A stretch of 62,102 nt of DNA from assembly GCA_001184395.1 (NCBI GenBank), contig LFLF01000004.1, positions 1-62,102 on the forward strand, given 5' to 3'. The notes beneath the pieces were generated by a model that saw only the letters and a list, made by a program, of their open reading frames with translations, did no database searches and was not told where the DNA came from. Both the position numbers and the translations under genes were made by a program. Positions 47,413 to 57,299 of the stretch are shown piece by piece; within the stretch, counting starts at the first letter, position 1, and every line of letters begins with the position of its first letter. The DNA is from Candidatus Paraburkholderia calva (lineage in GTDB: Bacteria > Pseudomonadota > Gammaproteobacteria > Burkholderiales > Burkholderiaceae).

Positions 47413-47850
47413 ATGCAATCACAGGTTTCCCCGCTATCCCGCGCCACGCTGACCGAGCAACTCGTCGCCGCAAAGGTGCGCAAGAGTCTGACCTATGCCG
47501 AACTCGCGGAAGGCACCGGCCTGAGCGTGCCGTATGTCACGGCCACAATTCTTGGCCAGCATCCGCTGCCGGCCGAAGCCGCGCAGAGCGTAGCCGCCAG
47601 ACTCGACATGGGGAAAGAGGCCGCCGCGCTGCTGCACACCATTCGGGTGTGCGGCAGCATTCCCGGCAATGTGCCGACCGATCCCACCATCTACCGCTTC
47701 TATGAAATGGTGCAGGTCTACGGCGCGACGCTCAAGGCGCTCGTGCACGAGCAGTTCGGCGACGGCATCGAAAAGGTCGAGGACCCGGAAGGCGGATCGC
47801 GCGCCGTCATCACGGTGGACGGCAAATTTCTGCCGTACAAGCTGTTCTGA
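47413..47850 (+). CDS. cynS: Cyanate hydratase (cyanase)
   Basis: Converts cyanate plus bicarbonate to ammonia and CO2; cytosolic decamer. 145 residues, GAAGGAG 6 nt before ATG 47413. N-terminal HTH-like bundle ([20 protein letters not shown]), then the catalytic domain with [14 protein letters not shown] (Arg95, Glu98) and the Ser of [13 protein letters not shown], ending YKLF. All active-site residues are present. It is the only intact gene among the surrounding nitrogen-oxide and anion genes. Confidence 0.94.
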   Translation: MQSQVSPLSRATLTEQLVAAKVRKSLTYAELAEGTGLSVPYVTATILGQHPLPAEAAQSVAARLDMGKEAAALLHTIRVCGSIPGNVPTDPTIYRFYEMVQVYGATLKALVHEQFGDGIEKVEDPEGGSRAVITVDGKFLPYKLF

Positions 47851-47867
47851 CGCACGCACGCGAGGCG

Positions 47868-48839
47868 TCACTGCGTGTCGCCGCCCGCCGTCGTCTGGAT
47901 GATGGTCTCGAGTTGCGCGCTCATCGGCATGTCGAGGCTCGTTTCTGATGGCAGGCGGCGCAGGAACCAGCGCTTGTACTGACGATCCATCTCGCCATCG
48001 GCTGCGAGTTCCTGAAACGAGTTGCGCATCGTTCTTGCGATACATGATGCCGTACGGCTCGTACGACAGATAGTCGCCGATGACCTGATACGCGCCGCCG
48101 CCCTTGCCCGCATTTTCGGCGATGAGGCCATAGAGCAGGACATCGTCGTCGGTGGCGAACACGTCCGCCTGGCTGCTCCCGACGCGCGCGAAACCTTCCG
48201 CATGATCGGGCACGACCTGCAACTGCATGCCGAGCCTGAAGCGCTCGTCGAGCTTGTGCAGCGCAATCTCGTTGGTGGTGCCGGATGTCACCGCCACCTT
48301 CTTGCCCGCTAAATCGCGGAACGATGCGATCGGCGAACCCTGGTTGACCATCACCTTCGTGCTGGCCACGAAGATGATCGGCGAAAACGCCATGTGCTTC
48401 TGACGCTCCAGATTGCTCGTGGTCGAGCCGCATTCGAGGTCCACGCGCCCGCTCGTTATCGCATCGATGCGATTCTCGGGCGTGACGGGTACCCAGCGGA
48501 TGGTCAGGCTGCGGTTGACCGCATCCTCGATGGACGACACCAGCGCCTTGCACAACTCGATCGAATAGCCGATGGGCGCCTTGCGTGCGCCGAGATACGA
48601 AAACGGCACCGATGGCTCGCGATAACCGATGGCGATCGTGCCGCTGTCGCGCACCTTGGCGAGCGTGCCTGCGAGCGTGGTCGGCGCGAAGGTGTCGTTA
48701 ATGGGGCGGGGCGCCTGCACGTCGTCGGCGCGCGCATCGGGCGCATCGAATGCAACGGCGAACACGTACGCGAAGGCCAGGGCGATTGCGGACAGCAGAC
48801 CCGCGCGCCCTTGCGGTGCCGATAAGCGCTGCGTCTCAT
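47868..48839 (-). pseudogene. GltI-like amino-acid ABC substrate-binding protein, frameshifted
   Basis: Periplasmic binding protein for Glu/Asp-type ligands. The start MRRSAYRHRKGAR at 48839 is out of frame with the rest of the signal region (AFAYVFAVAFDAPDARADDV). The binding domain is clean (SGTIAIGYREPSVPFSYLG, DLECGSTTSNLERQK, GTTNEIALHKLDER) until a frameshift near 48030 before ELAADGEMDRQYKRWFLRR. No gltJKL is adjacent. Confidence 0.83.
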
Positions 48840-48868
48840 GGCTGCTCCTCCGTCATCGCGTCGTTGCG

Positions 48869-50186
48869 TCAGACCTGCGCCGGATGCGCCAGCGTCGCGT
48901 CCTGCTCGGCTTCGATGCGCGCCTCGTTCGCGACGGCATCGGTTTCCGACATCAGTTCGGCCTCCCACTTGGCGACCACCGCGCTCGCGATCGAATTGCC
49001 CACGGCATTGGTTGCGGAGCGGCCCATGTCGAGGAACGTATCGGCGCCGAGAATCAGCAAGAGACCTGCCTCGGGTATGTTGAACTGGTTGAGCGTCGCC
49101 GCGATCACGACCAGCGATGCAGAGGCACGCCCGCCATGCCCTTGGAGGTCAGCATCAAAATCAGCAGCATGGTGATCTGCGTACTGAGCGACAGATGGAT
49201 GTTGTATGCCTGCGCGATGAACAGCGACGCGAAGGTGCAGTACATCATCGAGCCGTCGAGGTTGAAGGAATAGCCCATCGGCATCACGAAGCTCGAAATC
49301 TTGCGCTTCACGCCGAAGCGGTCGAGCGTGTCGAGGATCTTCGGATATGCGGCTTCCGAACTCGCCGTCGTGAAAGACAGCATGAAGGCTTTCTTGATCA
49401 GCGTGAGCAGTTTGAACACGCGCTCGCCGAGGAAGAAGAAGCCCGCCAGCGTGAGCAGGGCCCACAGCAGGATCAGGCTGAAGTAGACGTCGGCCATGAA
49501 GACCGCGAACTTGAGCAGGATCGACAGGCCGTTGACGGTGACCGTGGCGGCCATCGCGGTGAGCACGGCCAACGGCGCGAGCTTCATCACGTAGCCGGTG
49601 ATTTTGAGCATCACGTGGGACAACTGGTCGATGGCGTCGAGCAGCACTTTGCCCTTTTCGCCGAGCGCGTCGAGCGCCACGCCGAAAAACATCGAGAACA
49701 CCACGATCTACAGAATCTCGTTGTTGGCCATCGATTCGGCGAAGGAGCGCGGCACCATGTGGCCGGCACCATGTGGCTCACGAAGTCCTTCAGCGTGCAC
49801 TTGGAGGTGGCGAGATTCGCCGATACGCCGATATCCGGCAGTGGCAGCCCGAGGTTATCGCCCGGTCTCAGGATGTTCGACATCAACAGGCCGAGCAGCA
49901 ACGAAATGAGCGATGCGGTGACGAACTACCCCAGTGCCTTCGCGAACACGCGTCTGACCGAGGCCGCGTCGCCCATGTGCGCGATGCCGACCACCAGCGT
50001 CGAGAACACCAGTGGCCCGATGAACCTCTTGATGAGGCGCAGGAAAATATCCGATATCAGCGAGATATAGCCGGCCATTTCGGTAGCCACTTTCTTGTCG
50101 GGAAAACTCATGAAGATCATGTAGCCGATCTCGATGCCGATGACCATCGCGACCAGAATCCAGATGGCTGCGGAATTCTTCTTCAT
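48869..50186 (-). pseudogene. dctA: C4-dicarboxylate:proton symporter DctA, broken
   Basis: DAACS-family transporter. Starts MKKNSAAIWILVAMVIGIEI. Amber TAG at 49926-49928 replaces Trp in KALGWFVTASL, and a second TAG at 49708-49710 replaces Gln in NEILQIVVFSMFFG. A 14-bp tandem duplication (49751-49778) shifts the frame after FVSHMVP, and another shift lies near 49108 in KGMAGVP. Conserved FSFTTASSEA-like loop and GYSFNLDGSMMY are otherwise readable. At least four inactivating lesions. Confidence 0.9.
49751..49778. repeat. 14-bp tandem duplication inside dctA
   Basis: GGCACCATGTGGCC is followed directly by GGCACCATGTGGCT. The second copy is extra relative to DctA coding sequence and causes a frameshift. 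Confidence 0.85.
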
Positions 50187-50522
50187 CTCCAGGCCTCCAT
50201 TGTTCGCAACCCCAATGATTGCATGTCAAATTTCGGATGGGACGATCGATACCGGCGGGATGCGCTGCTGGCCCTGGGTGCAGCGCAGCATCGTTTCCGC
50301 GCAACAATCAGATGTGAATCTCTCGCGACGCGGCGCGATAGACGCGACGCAATAGCTATAGCCGCACGGCCGCGCCGATGCAAGCCTTTCCGCACGCTTC
50401 GGGCGTCTAAGCGCCCATGCTGACGGCGTTGTCGAGCTGTCGTCCAGCGGATAAGCCTGGAGCGCGGGCGCTTTCCCGCCCATAATGCGAACCACTTCCT
50501 TCGTCGGACGGTTCGTGTGCCC
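50187..50522. other. Intergenic upstream of dctA and DUF4239 gene
   Basis: About 335 bp between divergent pseudogenes with no gene seen. An enhancer-type dctA promoter would be expected here; I see no GG-N10-GC element with a good match on the minus strand. Confidence 0.4.
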
Positions 50523-51304
50523 ATGACCGAGATCGAATCCGCGCTGCTCGTTTCGTGCGGCCTTTGTTGCCGGAAGAGCACAAGGCGCAGGAGACGGTGC
50601 AGCTCGTGCAATTGCTGGTCGGCATGCTGGTTACGTTCGCGGCGCTGGTGCTGGGCCTGCTGACCGCATCGGCCAAGACGGATTTCGATACCACCACAAT
50701 ACCGACGTGCGCAGCTTCGCGTCGTCGATCATCGAACTGGATCACTCGATGTGCGACTACGGCTCGGAACTTGACCGCGCGCGTCGACCGCGCGCGGTCG
50801 ACGCGCCAGTACACGGCGGCAGCCATTACGAGCACGTGGCCGCTCGAGCCGCGCCCGCCCGGCGATTTTTATCCGAAAGTCGATCCGATTTCGGTCAAGG
50901 ACGATAATCTCGCGCGCCGCGCGCTCGGCGATCTGCTAAAATGGGCACAGGCGGACGTGCGCCTGCTGCATCCCGCCGATGCTTATCACGAGAAGCTCGC
51001 ACAGGACAGCGCGACGCGCTTCGATCAGTTGATCGCGCTGCGCAGGAAGCTGATCGAAGAAACGAAAGGCTCGATTTCGTATCCGTTCGATCGCATTCTG
51101 GTCGGCTGGCTGCTGATAATTTTCCTGTGCTTCGGGCTGATCGCGCCACGCAATGCGCTCTCGCTCGTGACGATCATGCTGGGCGTGTTGTCGATCGCGT
51201 CGGCGGTGCTCGTAATCCTCGATCTTGATATCCCGTTCAGCGGTCCCATCATGGTCCGCAGCCAGCCGATGTGGGATGCGCTCGCCTATCAGACCCGCTC
51301 ATGA
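50523..51304 (+). pseudogene. DUF4239-like membrane protein, frameshifted
   Basis: Starts MTEIESALLVSCG, shifts near 50565, then LVGMLVTFAALVLGLLTASA. A further shift near 50700 precedes SFASSIIELDHSMCDYGSEL, and another falls around the palindrome at 50779. The C-terminal part (KVDPISVKDDNLARRALGDL to WDALAYQTRS) is clean, with two TM helices. Bestrophin-like DUF4239 proteins have no firm function. Confidence 0.7.
50779..50806. repeat. 28-bp perfect palindrome
   Basis: Self-complementary sequence with arms GCGCGTCGACCGCG centred on the GCGC core. It lies within the decayed DUF4239 gene exactly where its frame is disturbed. Confidence 0.8.
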
Positions 51305-51983
51305 CCTCATCTCCCGTCTCGCCTTATGACGATGCGCGCATCATCGCGCTCTGACGCGCTTAACCCCGTCGGTCCGGACACCGGCTTCTACGTCGCCTTG
51401 GCGGAATCCGCCGCGCATATCGCCGATTTCGGCTGCGGCACCGGGCTGCCCACATGCGAACTGGCGCGGCGCGGATATCGCGTGACGTGGATCGAAGGCG
51501 ATGCGGGCGCGCTCGCGTTCCGTTCACCGGCCCGGTCGATCTGCTGCTGATGACAGGCCACGTCGCGCAGGTATTTGCCGACGAGGCCGCCCTGCGCACG
51601 ACGCTCACAGCCGCGCGGCGGACGCATCGCGTTCGAGAGCCGAAATCCGGTGGCGTGGGCGTGGGAGGCGTGGACGCCCGAGTGGTCGATGCGGCGCGTG
51701 AATGCGCCGGATGGCGCCGTGGTCGGGGCCTGGCATGAACTCGCTTCACCTGCTCCATTGGCGCACGGCCGCGTTGCGTTCACAACGCACTACCGGTTCG
51801 GCGAAAGCGACGCGGACACGCTCGTTACACACAGCGAGTTGTGTTTCTGGACTCTGGACGCGCGAGGAGATCGCCCGCTTGCTGAATGAGGCGGGCTTTA
51901 CGTAGATCGACTGGTACGGGGACTGGAATCGCGAGCCGTTCGAAGAAAAGAAGAGCCGCGAGATCGTCGCGGTGGCGCGCTAG
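51301..51983 (+). pseudogene. SAM-dependent methyltransferase, broken
   Basis: Class I Rossmann methyltransferase. MTSSPVSPYDDARIIAL, a shift near 51350, then the SAM-binding motif IADFGCGTGLPTCELARRG. Further shifts occur near 51530, 51605 and 51850. Amber TAG at 51903-51905 falls in NEAGFT*IDWYGDW. Ends EIVAVAR with a TAG stop. Substrate unknown. Overlaps the stop of the DUF4239 gene. Confidence 0.78.
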
Positions 51984-52038
51984 GGGTGGCTGCGGCAAGA
52001 AGCGCCGCGTCGAAGGCCGGAAATCGAACCCGGGACGT

Positions 52039-52235
52039 TCATAAATCGACGACGAAGAAGTCTTCCTTGCCGACGTCGCATCCGGGCAGCGCCAGTTGGC
52101 GGGAATATCCGCGAAACGGGTGCCCGGCGCGATGCCTTCGTCCGGCAGGCCTTGCTGTTCGTTGTCTTGCTGTTCGTTGTAGATCCAGCCGTAGATCAGG
52201 CAGACCCAGCTTTTGAATTCGATGACTTCGCTCAC
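52039..52235 (-). pseudogene. Rubredoxin, iron-ligand Cys lost and frameshifted
   Basis: Small electron carrier normally of about 56 residues with two CxxC knuckles. Starts MSEVIEFKSWVCLIYGWIYN: the second Cys of the first knuckle (CLICGW) is Tyr. A 15-bp tandem duplication adds five residues (QQDNE), and a short deletion near 52090 shifts the second knuckle, WRCP..CDVGKEDFFVVDL, out of frame. It cannot bind iron. Confidence 0.87.
52151..52180. repeat. 15-bp perfect tandem duplication inside rubredoxin
   Basis: CTTGCTGTTCGTTGT twice head to tail. In-frame insertion of five residues. Confidence 0.95.
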
Positions 52236-52551
52236 GACAGACTTTTTGTATCGATTGGACTGATGGGTGTGCCGGCGGATCGCGAAACAGGCGACCCACG
52301 CACAGACGCGAGGCGGGGCATCTTACCGGAATTTTGTGCCGCCCGTGCGGCGGGCCGGCGCGTCACGCTGCCGCAGTGGCGGCGCAGCCAGTGCCGCTGC
52401 GGAACGGCCGGGGCCCGGTGGGCCCGGTGTATCCTTGGTCGCGGTTCGAGGCGCAGGGCAAGGCCCCGCGCGGCCGATTTCCACGGCGATGCACGAGACC
52501 GGCGCATGCGCGTGATCACACGCCGCGCCAGGTCGACACATGGGGAAGACG
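52236..52551. other. Intergenic between rubredoxin and DUF4399
   Basis: About 315 bp between divergent pseudogenes. Nothing recognisable on either strand. Confidence 0.4.
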
Positions 52552-52972
52552 ATGCTTACGAAAACGCTCTTGCGGGTCCTGATTCCGGGCGCGATCGCGC
52601 TCTCGCAATACGGGGTGCGCACGCGCAATCCGCGCCTGTCTATTTCGTCGAACCGAAGGACGACGCGACCGTCACGAGCCCGGTCCATGTGAAGTTCGGG
52701 GTCGACAGCATGAAGGTCGCGCCCGCCGGCACGATGACCGAGGGCACCGGCCACCATCATTTGATCGTCGACGGCAGCCCGGTGCCAAGGGCACCGTGAT
52801 GCCCGCCGACGACACGCCGACGACACGCACATCTTACTACGGCAAGGATCAGACCGAGACCGACGTCAAGCTGCCGCCGTGCGGCCATATGCTGACGATG
52901 CAATTCGCCGACGGCGCGCATCGCTCGTACGGGCCGGAGATGAGTTCGACCATCAAGGTCTACGTGAAGTAA
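52552..52972 (+). pseudogene. DUF4399 periplasmic protein, frameshifted
   Basis: MLTKTLLRVLIPGAIAL signal peptide, frameshift near 52608. The mature domain QSAPVYFVEPKDDATVTSPV ... GTGHHHLIVDG holds the HHH motif of DUF4399. Frameshifts follow near 52788 and 52825, then CGHMLTMQFADGAHRSYGPE, ending VKVYVK-like at 52972. Otherwise full length. Confidence 0.78.
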
Positions 52973-53118
52973 GCGCGCGAACCGCGCTTCACGCGCGCGG
53001 CGGCCTATGCCGTCCGGCCAAGCCCCGGCCCGCCGTGCGCGAACGGTACAATGAATGCTTACCTGAGTTCCGCGAGTGACACGCTGGTGTCACCGTTCGC
53101 TTTTTCCACGGCTCTCCC

Positions 53119-54936
53119 ATGTCGCTTTATTCCATCTCGGACGCGCAGCTCGCGTTCGGCCACGTTGCATTGCTCGATCATGCCGACTTCTCGTTCGAAG
53201 CAGGCGAGCGCGTCGGGCTGATCGGGCGAAACGGCGCAGGCAAGTCGTCGTTGCTCAAGATCGTCGCGATGCTCGCCGTGCCAGACGACGGTTTTGTCAC
53301 GCGCCGAACGAACTCTCCACGGTGTATGTGCCGCAGGAGCCGGAATTCGATCTCGACGCCTCCGTGTTCGATGTCGTCGCTTCCGGTCTCACCGAGGCGC
53401 GCGATGCTCGACGAATACGACGCGGTCGCGCATTCGCTTGCTGGTACGCCCGAAGGCCCGCAGCACGACGCCTTGCTCGCGCGCATGAACGCGCTGCAAA
53501 CGGCGCTCGACCTGCGCGACGCGTGGAACTGGCGCACGTGCGTCGCGACCACGCTCGACCAGATCGGCCTCGACGGCAATGCGCGCTCCGGCGCACTCTC
53601 GGGCGGCATGAAAAGCGCGTGGCACTGGCGCGCGCTGGTCGTGCAGCCGGACATCTTGCTGCTCGACGAGCCGACCAACCATCTGGACTTCGACGGCATC
53701 CGCTGGCTCGAAGAATTGCTGGTCACGTTGCGCACCGGCCTCCTGTTCATCACCCACGACCGGGCGTTTCTGGATCGCGAGCGGCTGCTGTCTTATCCGG
53801 GCAATTTCAGCGCGTACCAGACGCGCAAGGCGCAACAGCTCGAAGTCGAACAGGTCGAGCAGGCCAAGTTCGACAAGCTACTTGCGCAGGAAGAAGTGTG
53901 GATTCGCAAGGGCGTGGAAGCGCGCCGCACGCGCAGCGTCGGACGCATTGCGCGGCTGGTGGAAATGCACAAGGAACGCGCCGAGCGGCGCAACGTGAAG
54001 CTCGACGTCGGGCAGGGCGAGAAGTCCGGCAAGATCGTTGGAACTGACCGATGTGACCAAGTGCTTCGGCGAGTGCACCATCGTCGACCGCTATACGGCC
54101 ACCGTCATGCGCTGCGACAAGATCGGTCTGGTCGGGCCGAACGGCGCGGGCAAGACCACGCTGCTCAAGCTAATCCTCGGCGAATTGCAGCCCGACGACG
54201 GCCGCGTGCGGGTGAGCACCAATCTTCAGGTCGCGTATTTCGATCAGATGTGCGCGCAGCTCGATCTCGACAAATCGCTCGCGGACACCATCAGCCCGGG
54301 CAGCGAATGGGTCGAAGTCAACGGCGTGAAGAAGCACGTGATGAGCTATCTCGGCGACTTCCTGTTCGCGCCCGAGCGCGTGCGTCCCGCTAACGTGCTG
54401 GTGCTCGACGAACCGACCAACGACCTCGACATTCCCACGCTCGAATTGCTCGAGGAACTGCTCGCGGATTACGACGGCACCGTGCTGCTGGTGAGCCACG
54501 ACCGCGCGTTTTTCGACAACGTGGTGATGTCGGTGTTCGCGGCCGAAGGCGGCGGTGCGTGGCGCGAGTACGTCGGCGGCTTCTCCGACTGGCAGATTCA
54601 GCGCGAACGTTCGGAGCGAATCGCGGAAGAGGCGGCGCGCCAGAGCGCAAGGAAGCGCCGAAAGACGACGCGCTCAAGGAAAGCGCGGCCGGGTGCAACG
54701 TGCAGCGCACGGTGAAGCTGTCCTTCAAGGAACAGCGCGAACTAGAAGCGCTGCCGATGCGCATCGCCGAACTGGAAGAGGAGCAGAAGAGCATCGGCGC
54801 GCAACTGGCCGACGGCACCATTTTCGCGAAGGATGCGAAGGAGGGTGCGCGCCTGTCCGAGCGCCATGCGGAGATCGAAGAGGAATTGCTCGTCGCGCTG
54901 GAACGTTGGGAAGAGTTGGAAACGAAGCGCAAGTAA
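53119..54936 (+). pseudogene. uup: ABC-F ATPase (Uup-like), frameshifted
   Basis: Soluble tandem ATPase acting on ribosomes or branched DNA. First ABC domain: GRNGAGKSSLLKI, damaged signature SGGMKSAWHWRAL (the family has GGMKKRVALARAL), Walker B ILLLDEPTNHLD. Second: GPNGAGKTTLLKL, Walker B VLVLDEPTNDLD. C-terminal coiled coil ELEALPMRIAELEEEQKSI. Frameshifts near 53300, 53400, 54035 and 54650. The lost second-domain signature region also looks altered. Confidence 0.85.
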
Positions 54937-55222
54937 CGCAGGCGGGAGCGGCTGGGCGGGAGTGCGTGTCGGTTTGGTGATCGGCGTGCAGTGTCTGTGC
55001 CCGCCCGTACCGCAGGCGATTTATACCGCCGAGGTGGGCGCGGTGAGCGAAAACCGCTATTCTCCTCGCGCGGCACGGATTGGCGGACGAGGCGTACGCT
55101 TCGTCGCGGCCCATCCGGTCAGGCAACTTTTAAGGCATTTTTGCCGGCGGCGCGGGCGTCATGATGCGGCCACATCGTGGCATTCTCGCAAGGCCGCACG
55201 AGAGCCGGGCAACCGTTCAACT

Positions 55223-57262
55223 ATGTCCACGAAAAAATCCAGCGCAATGGCGACCGCTACGGAACGAGGCAAGCGTAGTGTCATGCAAGCCAAGGCAGCC
55301 GGCTACAGCGAAGCATCGATCAAGGTGCTCAAGGGCCTTGAGCCGGTCAAGCAGCGGCCCGGCATGTACACGCGGACCGAGAATCCGCTGCACATCATTC
55401 AGGAAGTGATCGACAACGCTTCTGACGAAGCGCTCGGCGGCCACGGCAAGCAGATCACGGTCACGCTTCACACGGACAACTCCGTGTCCGTCGAAGACGG
55501 CGGGCGCGGCATTCCGTTCGGCCTGCATCCGGAAGAGGGCGTGCCGGTCGTCGAAATCGTCTTCACGCGCCTGCATGCGGGCGGCAAGTTCGACAAGGCC
55601 GCCGGCGGCGCGTACACCTTCTCGGGCGGCCTGCATGGCGTTGGCGTGTCGGTGACCAACGCACTTGCCACGCGTCTCGAAGTCACCGTGTGGCGCGACA
55701 CCAAGGCCGCGCAACTCGCGTTCTCCAATGGCGATGTGGTCGAGATCCTCACCACGCGCGCGCTCGAACGCGGCGAGAAGAAGAACGGCACGCGCGTGCG
55801 CGCATGGCCGAATCCCAAGTACTTCGATTCCGCCAATCTGCCGCTCGGCGAATTGCAGCGTCTCTTGCGCTCCAAGGCCGTCTTGCTGCCGGGCGTCGAA
55901 GTGGTGCTGGTCATCGAGAAGACCGGCGAGCAGCAGACCTGGAAGTACGAGGACGGTCTGCGTGGCTATTTGCTCGAAGGCATGGGCGGCAGCGATCTGC
56001 TGATCCCGCTCTTCGAAGGCGAGCGCTTCGTGGAAAGCTCGAAGAACACCGAGGAAACCTTCGCGGAAGGCGAGGGTGCGTCGTGGGTCGTCGCGTGGAG
56101 CGAGGAAGGTCCGCTGCTGCGCGAGTCCTACGTCAACCTGATTCCGACGCCCGCCGGCGGCACGCATGAATCCGGCTTGCGCGACGGCCTGTTCCAGGCG
56201 GTGAAGAACTTCGTCGAGATTCGTAACTTGCAGCCCAAGGGCGTGAAGCTGCTCGCGGAAGACGTGTTCGCGCGCGTGTCTTTCGTGCTGTCGGCGAAAG
56301 TGCTCGACCCGCAGTTCCAAGGGCAGATCAAGGAGCGCCTGAACAGCCGCGACGCGGTCAAGCTCGTGTCGTCGTTCTCGCGGCCGGCGCTAGAATTGTG
56401 GCTGAATCAGCATGTCGAGTATGGCAAGAAGCTCGCGGAATTGGTGATCCGTCAGGCGCAAGCGCGCACGCGCGCCGGCCAGAAAATCGAAAAGAAGAAA
56501 AGCTCGGGCGTGGCGGTGCTGCCCGGCAAGCTGACCGATTGCGAATCGACCGATATCTCACGCAACGAGATCTTTCTGGTCGAAGGCGATTCGGCGGGCG
56601 GCTCGGCGAAGATGGGCCGCGACAAGGAATTTCAGGCCATTCTGCCGTTGCGCGGCAAGGTGTTGAACACGTGGGAAACCGAGCGTGACCGGCTGTTCGC
56701 GAACAACGAAGTGCATGACATCGCCGTGGCGATCGGGGTCGATCCGCATGGCCCGGACGATCAGGTCGATCTCTCGAATCTGCGCTACGGCAAGATTTGC
56801 ATCCTCTCGGACGCGGACGTGGACGGCGCGCACATTCAGGTGCTGCTGCTCACGCTCTTCTTCAAGCACTTCCCGCAACTGATCGAGCACGGCCATGTGT
56901 GCGTCGCGCGTCCGCCGCTGTTTCGCGTCGATGCCCCTGTGCGCGGGAAAAAGCCTGCGCAGAAGCTCTACGCGCTTGACGAAGGCGAACTCGAGGCGAT
57001 CCTCGACAAGCTGCGCAAGGACGGCGTGCGCGAGATCGCGTGGAGTATCAGCCGCTTCAAGGGCCTGGGCGAAATGAGCGCCGAACAGCTCTGGGACACC
57101 ACGATGAACCCCGACACGCGCCGACTCATGCCGGTCGCACTCGGCGACCTAGGCTTCGACCTGACCGTCGCGCGCATGACCATGCTGATGGGCAAGGGCG
57201 AAGCGTCGTCGCGCCGTAGCTGGCTCGAAGAAAAGGGCAACGAAGTCGAAGCGGACATCTGA
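55223..57262 (+). CDS. parE: DNA topoisomerase IV subunit B
   Basis: ATPase subunit of topoisomerase IV, needed for chromosome decatenation. 679 residues, clean frame. GHKL ATP site EVIDNASDEA (Glu61, Asn65), DGGRGIPFG and GGLHGVGVSVTNAL; transducer Lys in QTKTKL-equivalent region; TOPRIM EGDSAGGSAKMGRD and DADVDGAHI. Start ATG 55223 (MSTKKSSAMATATERG) is preceded by GGGC only, and the frame is open upstream, but homologous sequence begins here. The ~285 bp before it after uup hold no gene. parC follows after 37 nt. Confidence 0.94.
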   Translation: MSTKKSSAMATATERGKRSVMQAKAAGYSEASIKVLKGLEPVKQRPGMYTRTENPLHIIQEVIDNASDEALGGHGKQITVTLHTDNSVSVEDGGRGIPFGLHPEEGVPVVEIVFTRLHAGGKFDKAAGGAYTFSGGLHGVGVSVTNALATRLEVTVWRDTKAAQLAFSNGDVVEILTTRALERGEKKNGTRVRAWPNPKYFDSANLPLGELQRLLRSKAVLLPGVEVVLVIEKTGEQQTWKYEDGLRGYLLEGMGGSDLLIPLFEGERFVESSKNTEETFAEGEGASWVVAWSEEGPLLRESYVNLIPTPAGGTHESGLRDGLFQAVKNFVEIRNLQPKGVKLLAEDVFARVSFVLSAKVLDPQFQGQIKERLNSRDAVKLVSSFSRPALELWLNQHVEYGKKLAELVIRQAQARTRAGQKIEKKKSSGVAVLPGKLTDCESTDISRNEIFLVEGDSAGGSAKMGRDKEFQAILPLRGKVLNTWETERDRLFANNEVHDIAVAIGVDPHGPDDQVDLSNLRYGKICILSDADVDGAHIQVLLLTLFFKHFPQLIEHGHVCVARPPLFRVDAPVRGKKPAQKLYALDEGELEAILDKLRKDGVREIAWSISRFKGLGEMSAEQLWDTTMNPDTRRLMPVALGDLGFDLTVARMTMLMGKGEASSRRSWLEEKGNEVEADI

Positions 57263-57299
57263 GGCTGCCAGGAACGAACGCATCAGGAACAGATAACCG

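Noticed and set aside
54937..55222. N-terminal extension of ParE (open frame to 54833)
   Set aside because: The extension overlaps the uup 3' end and has no ParE-like content; homologous sequence begins near 55223.
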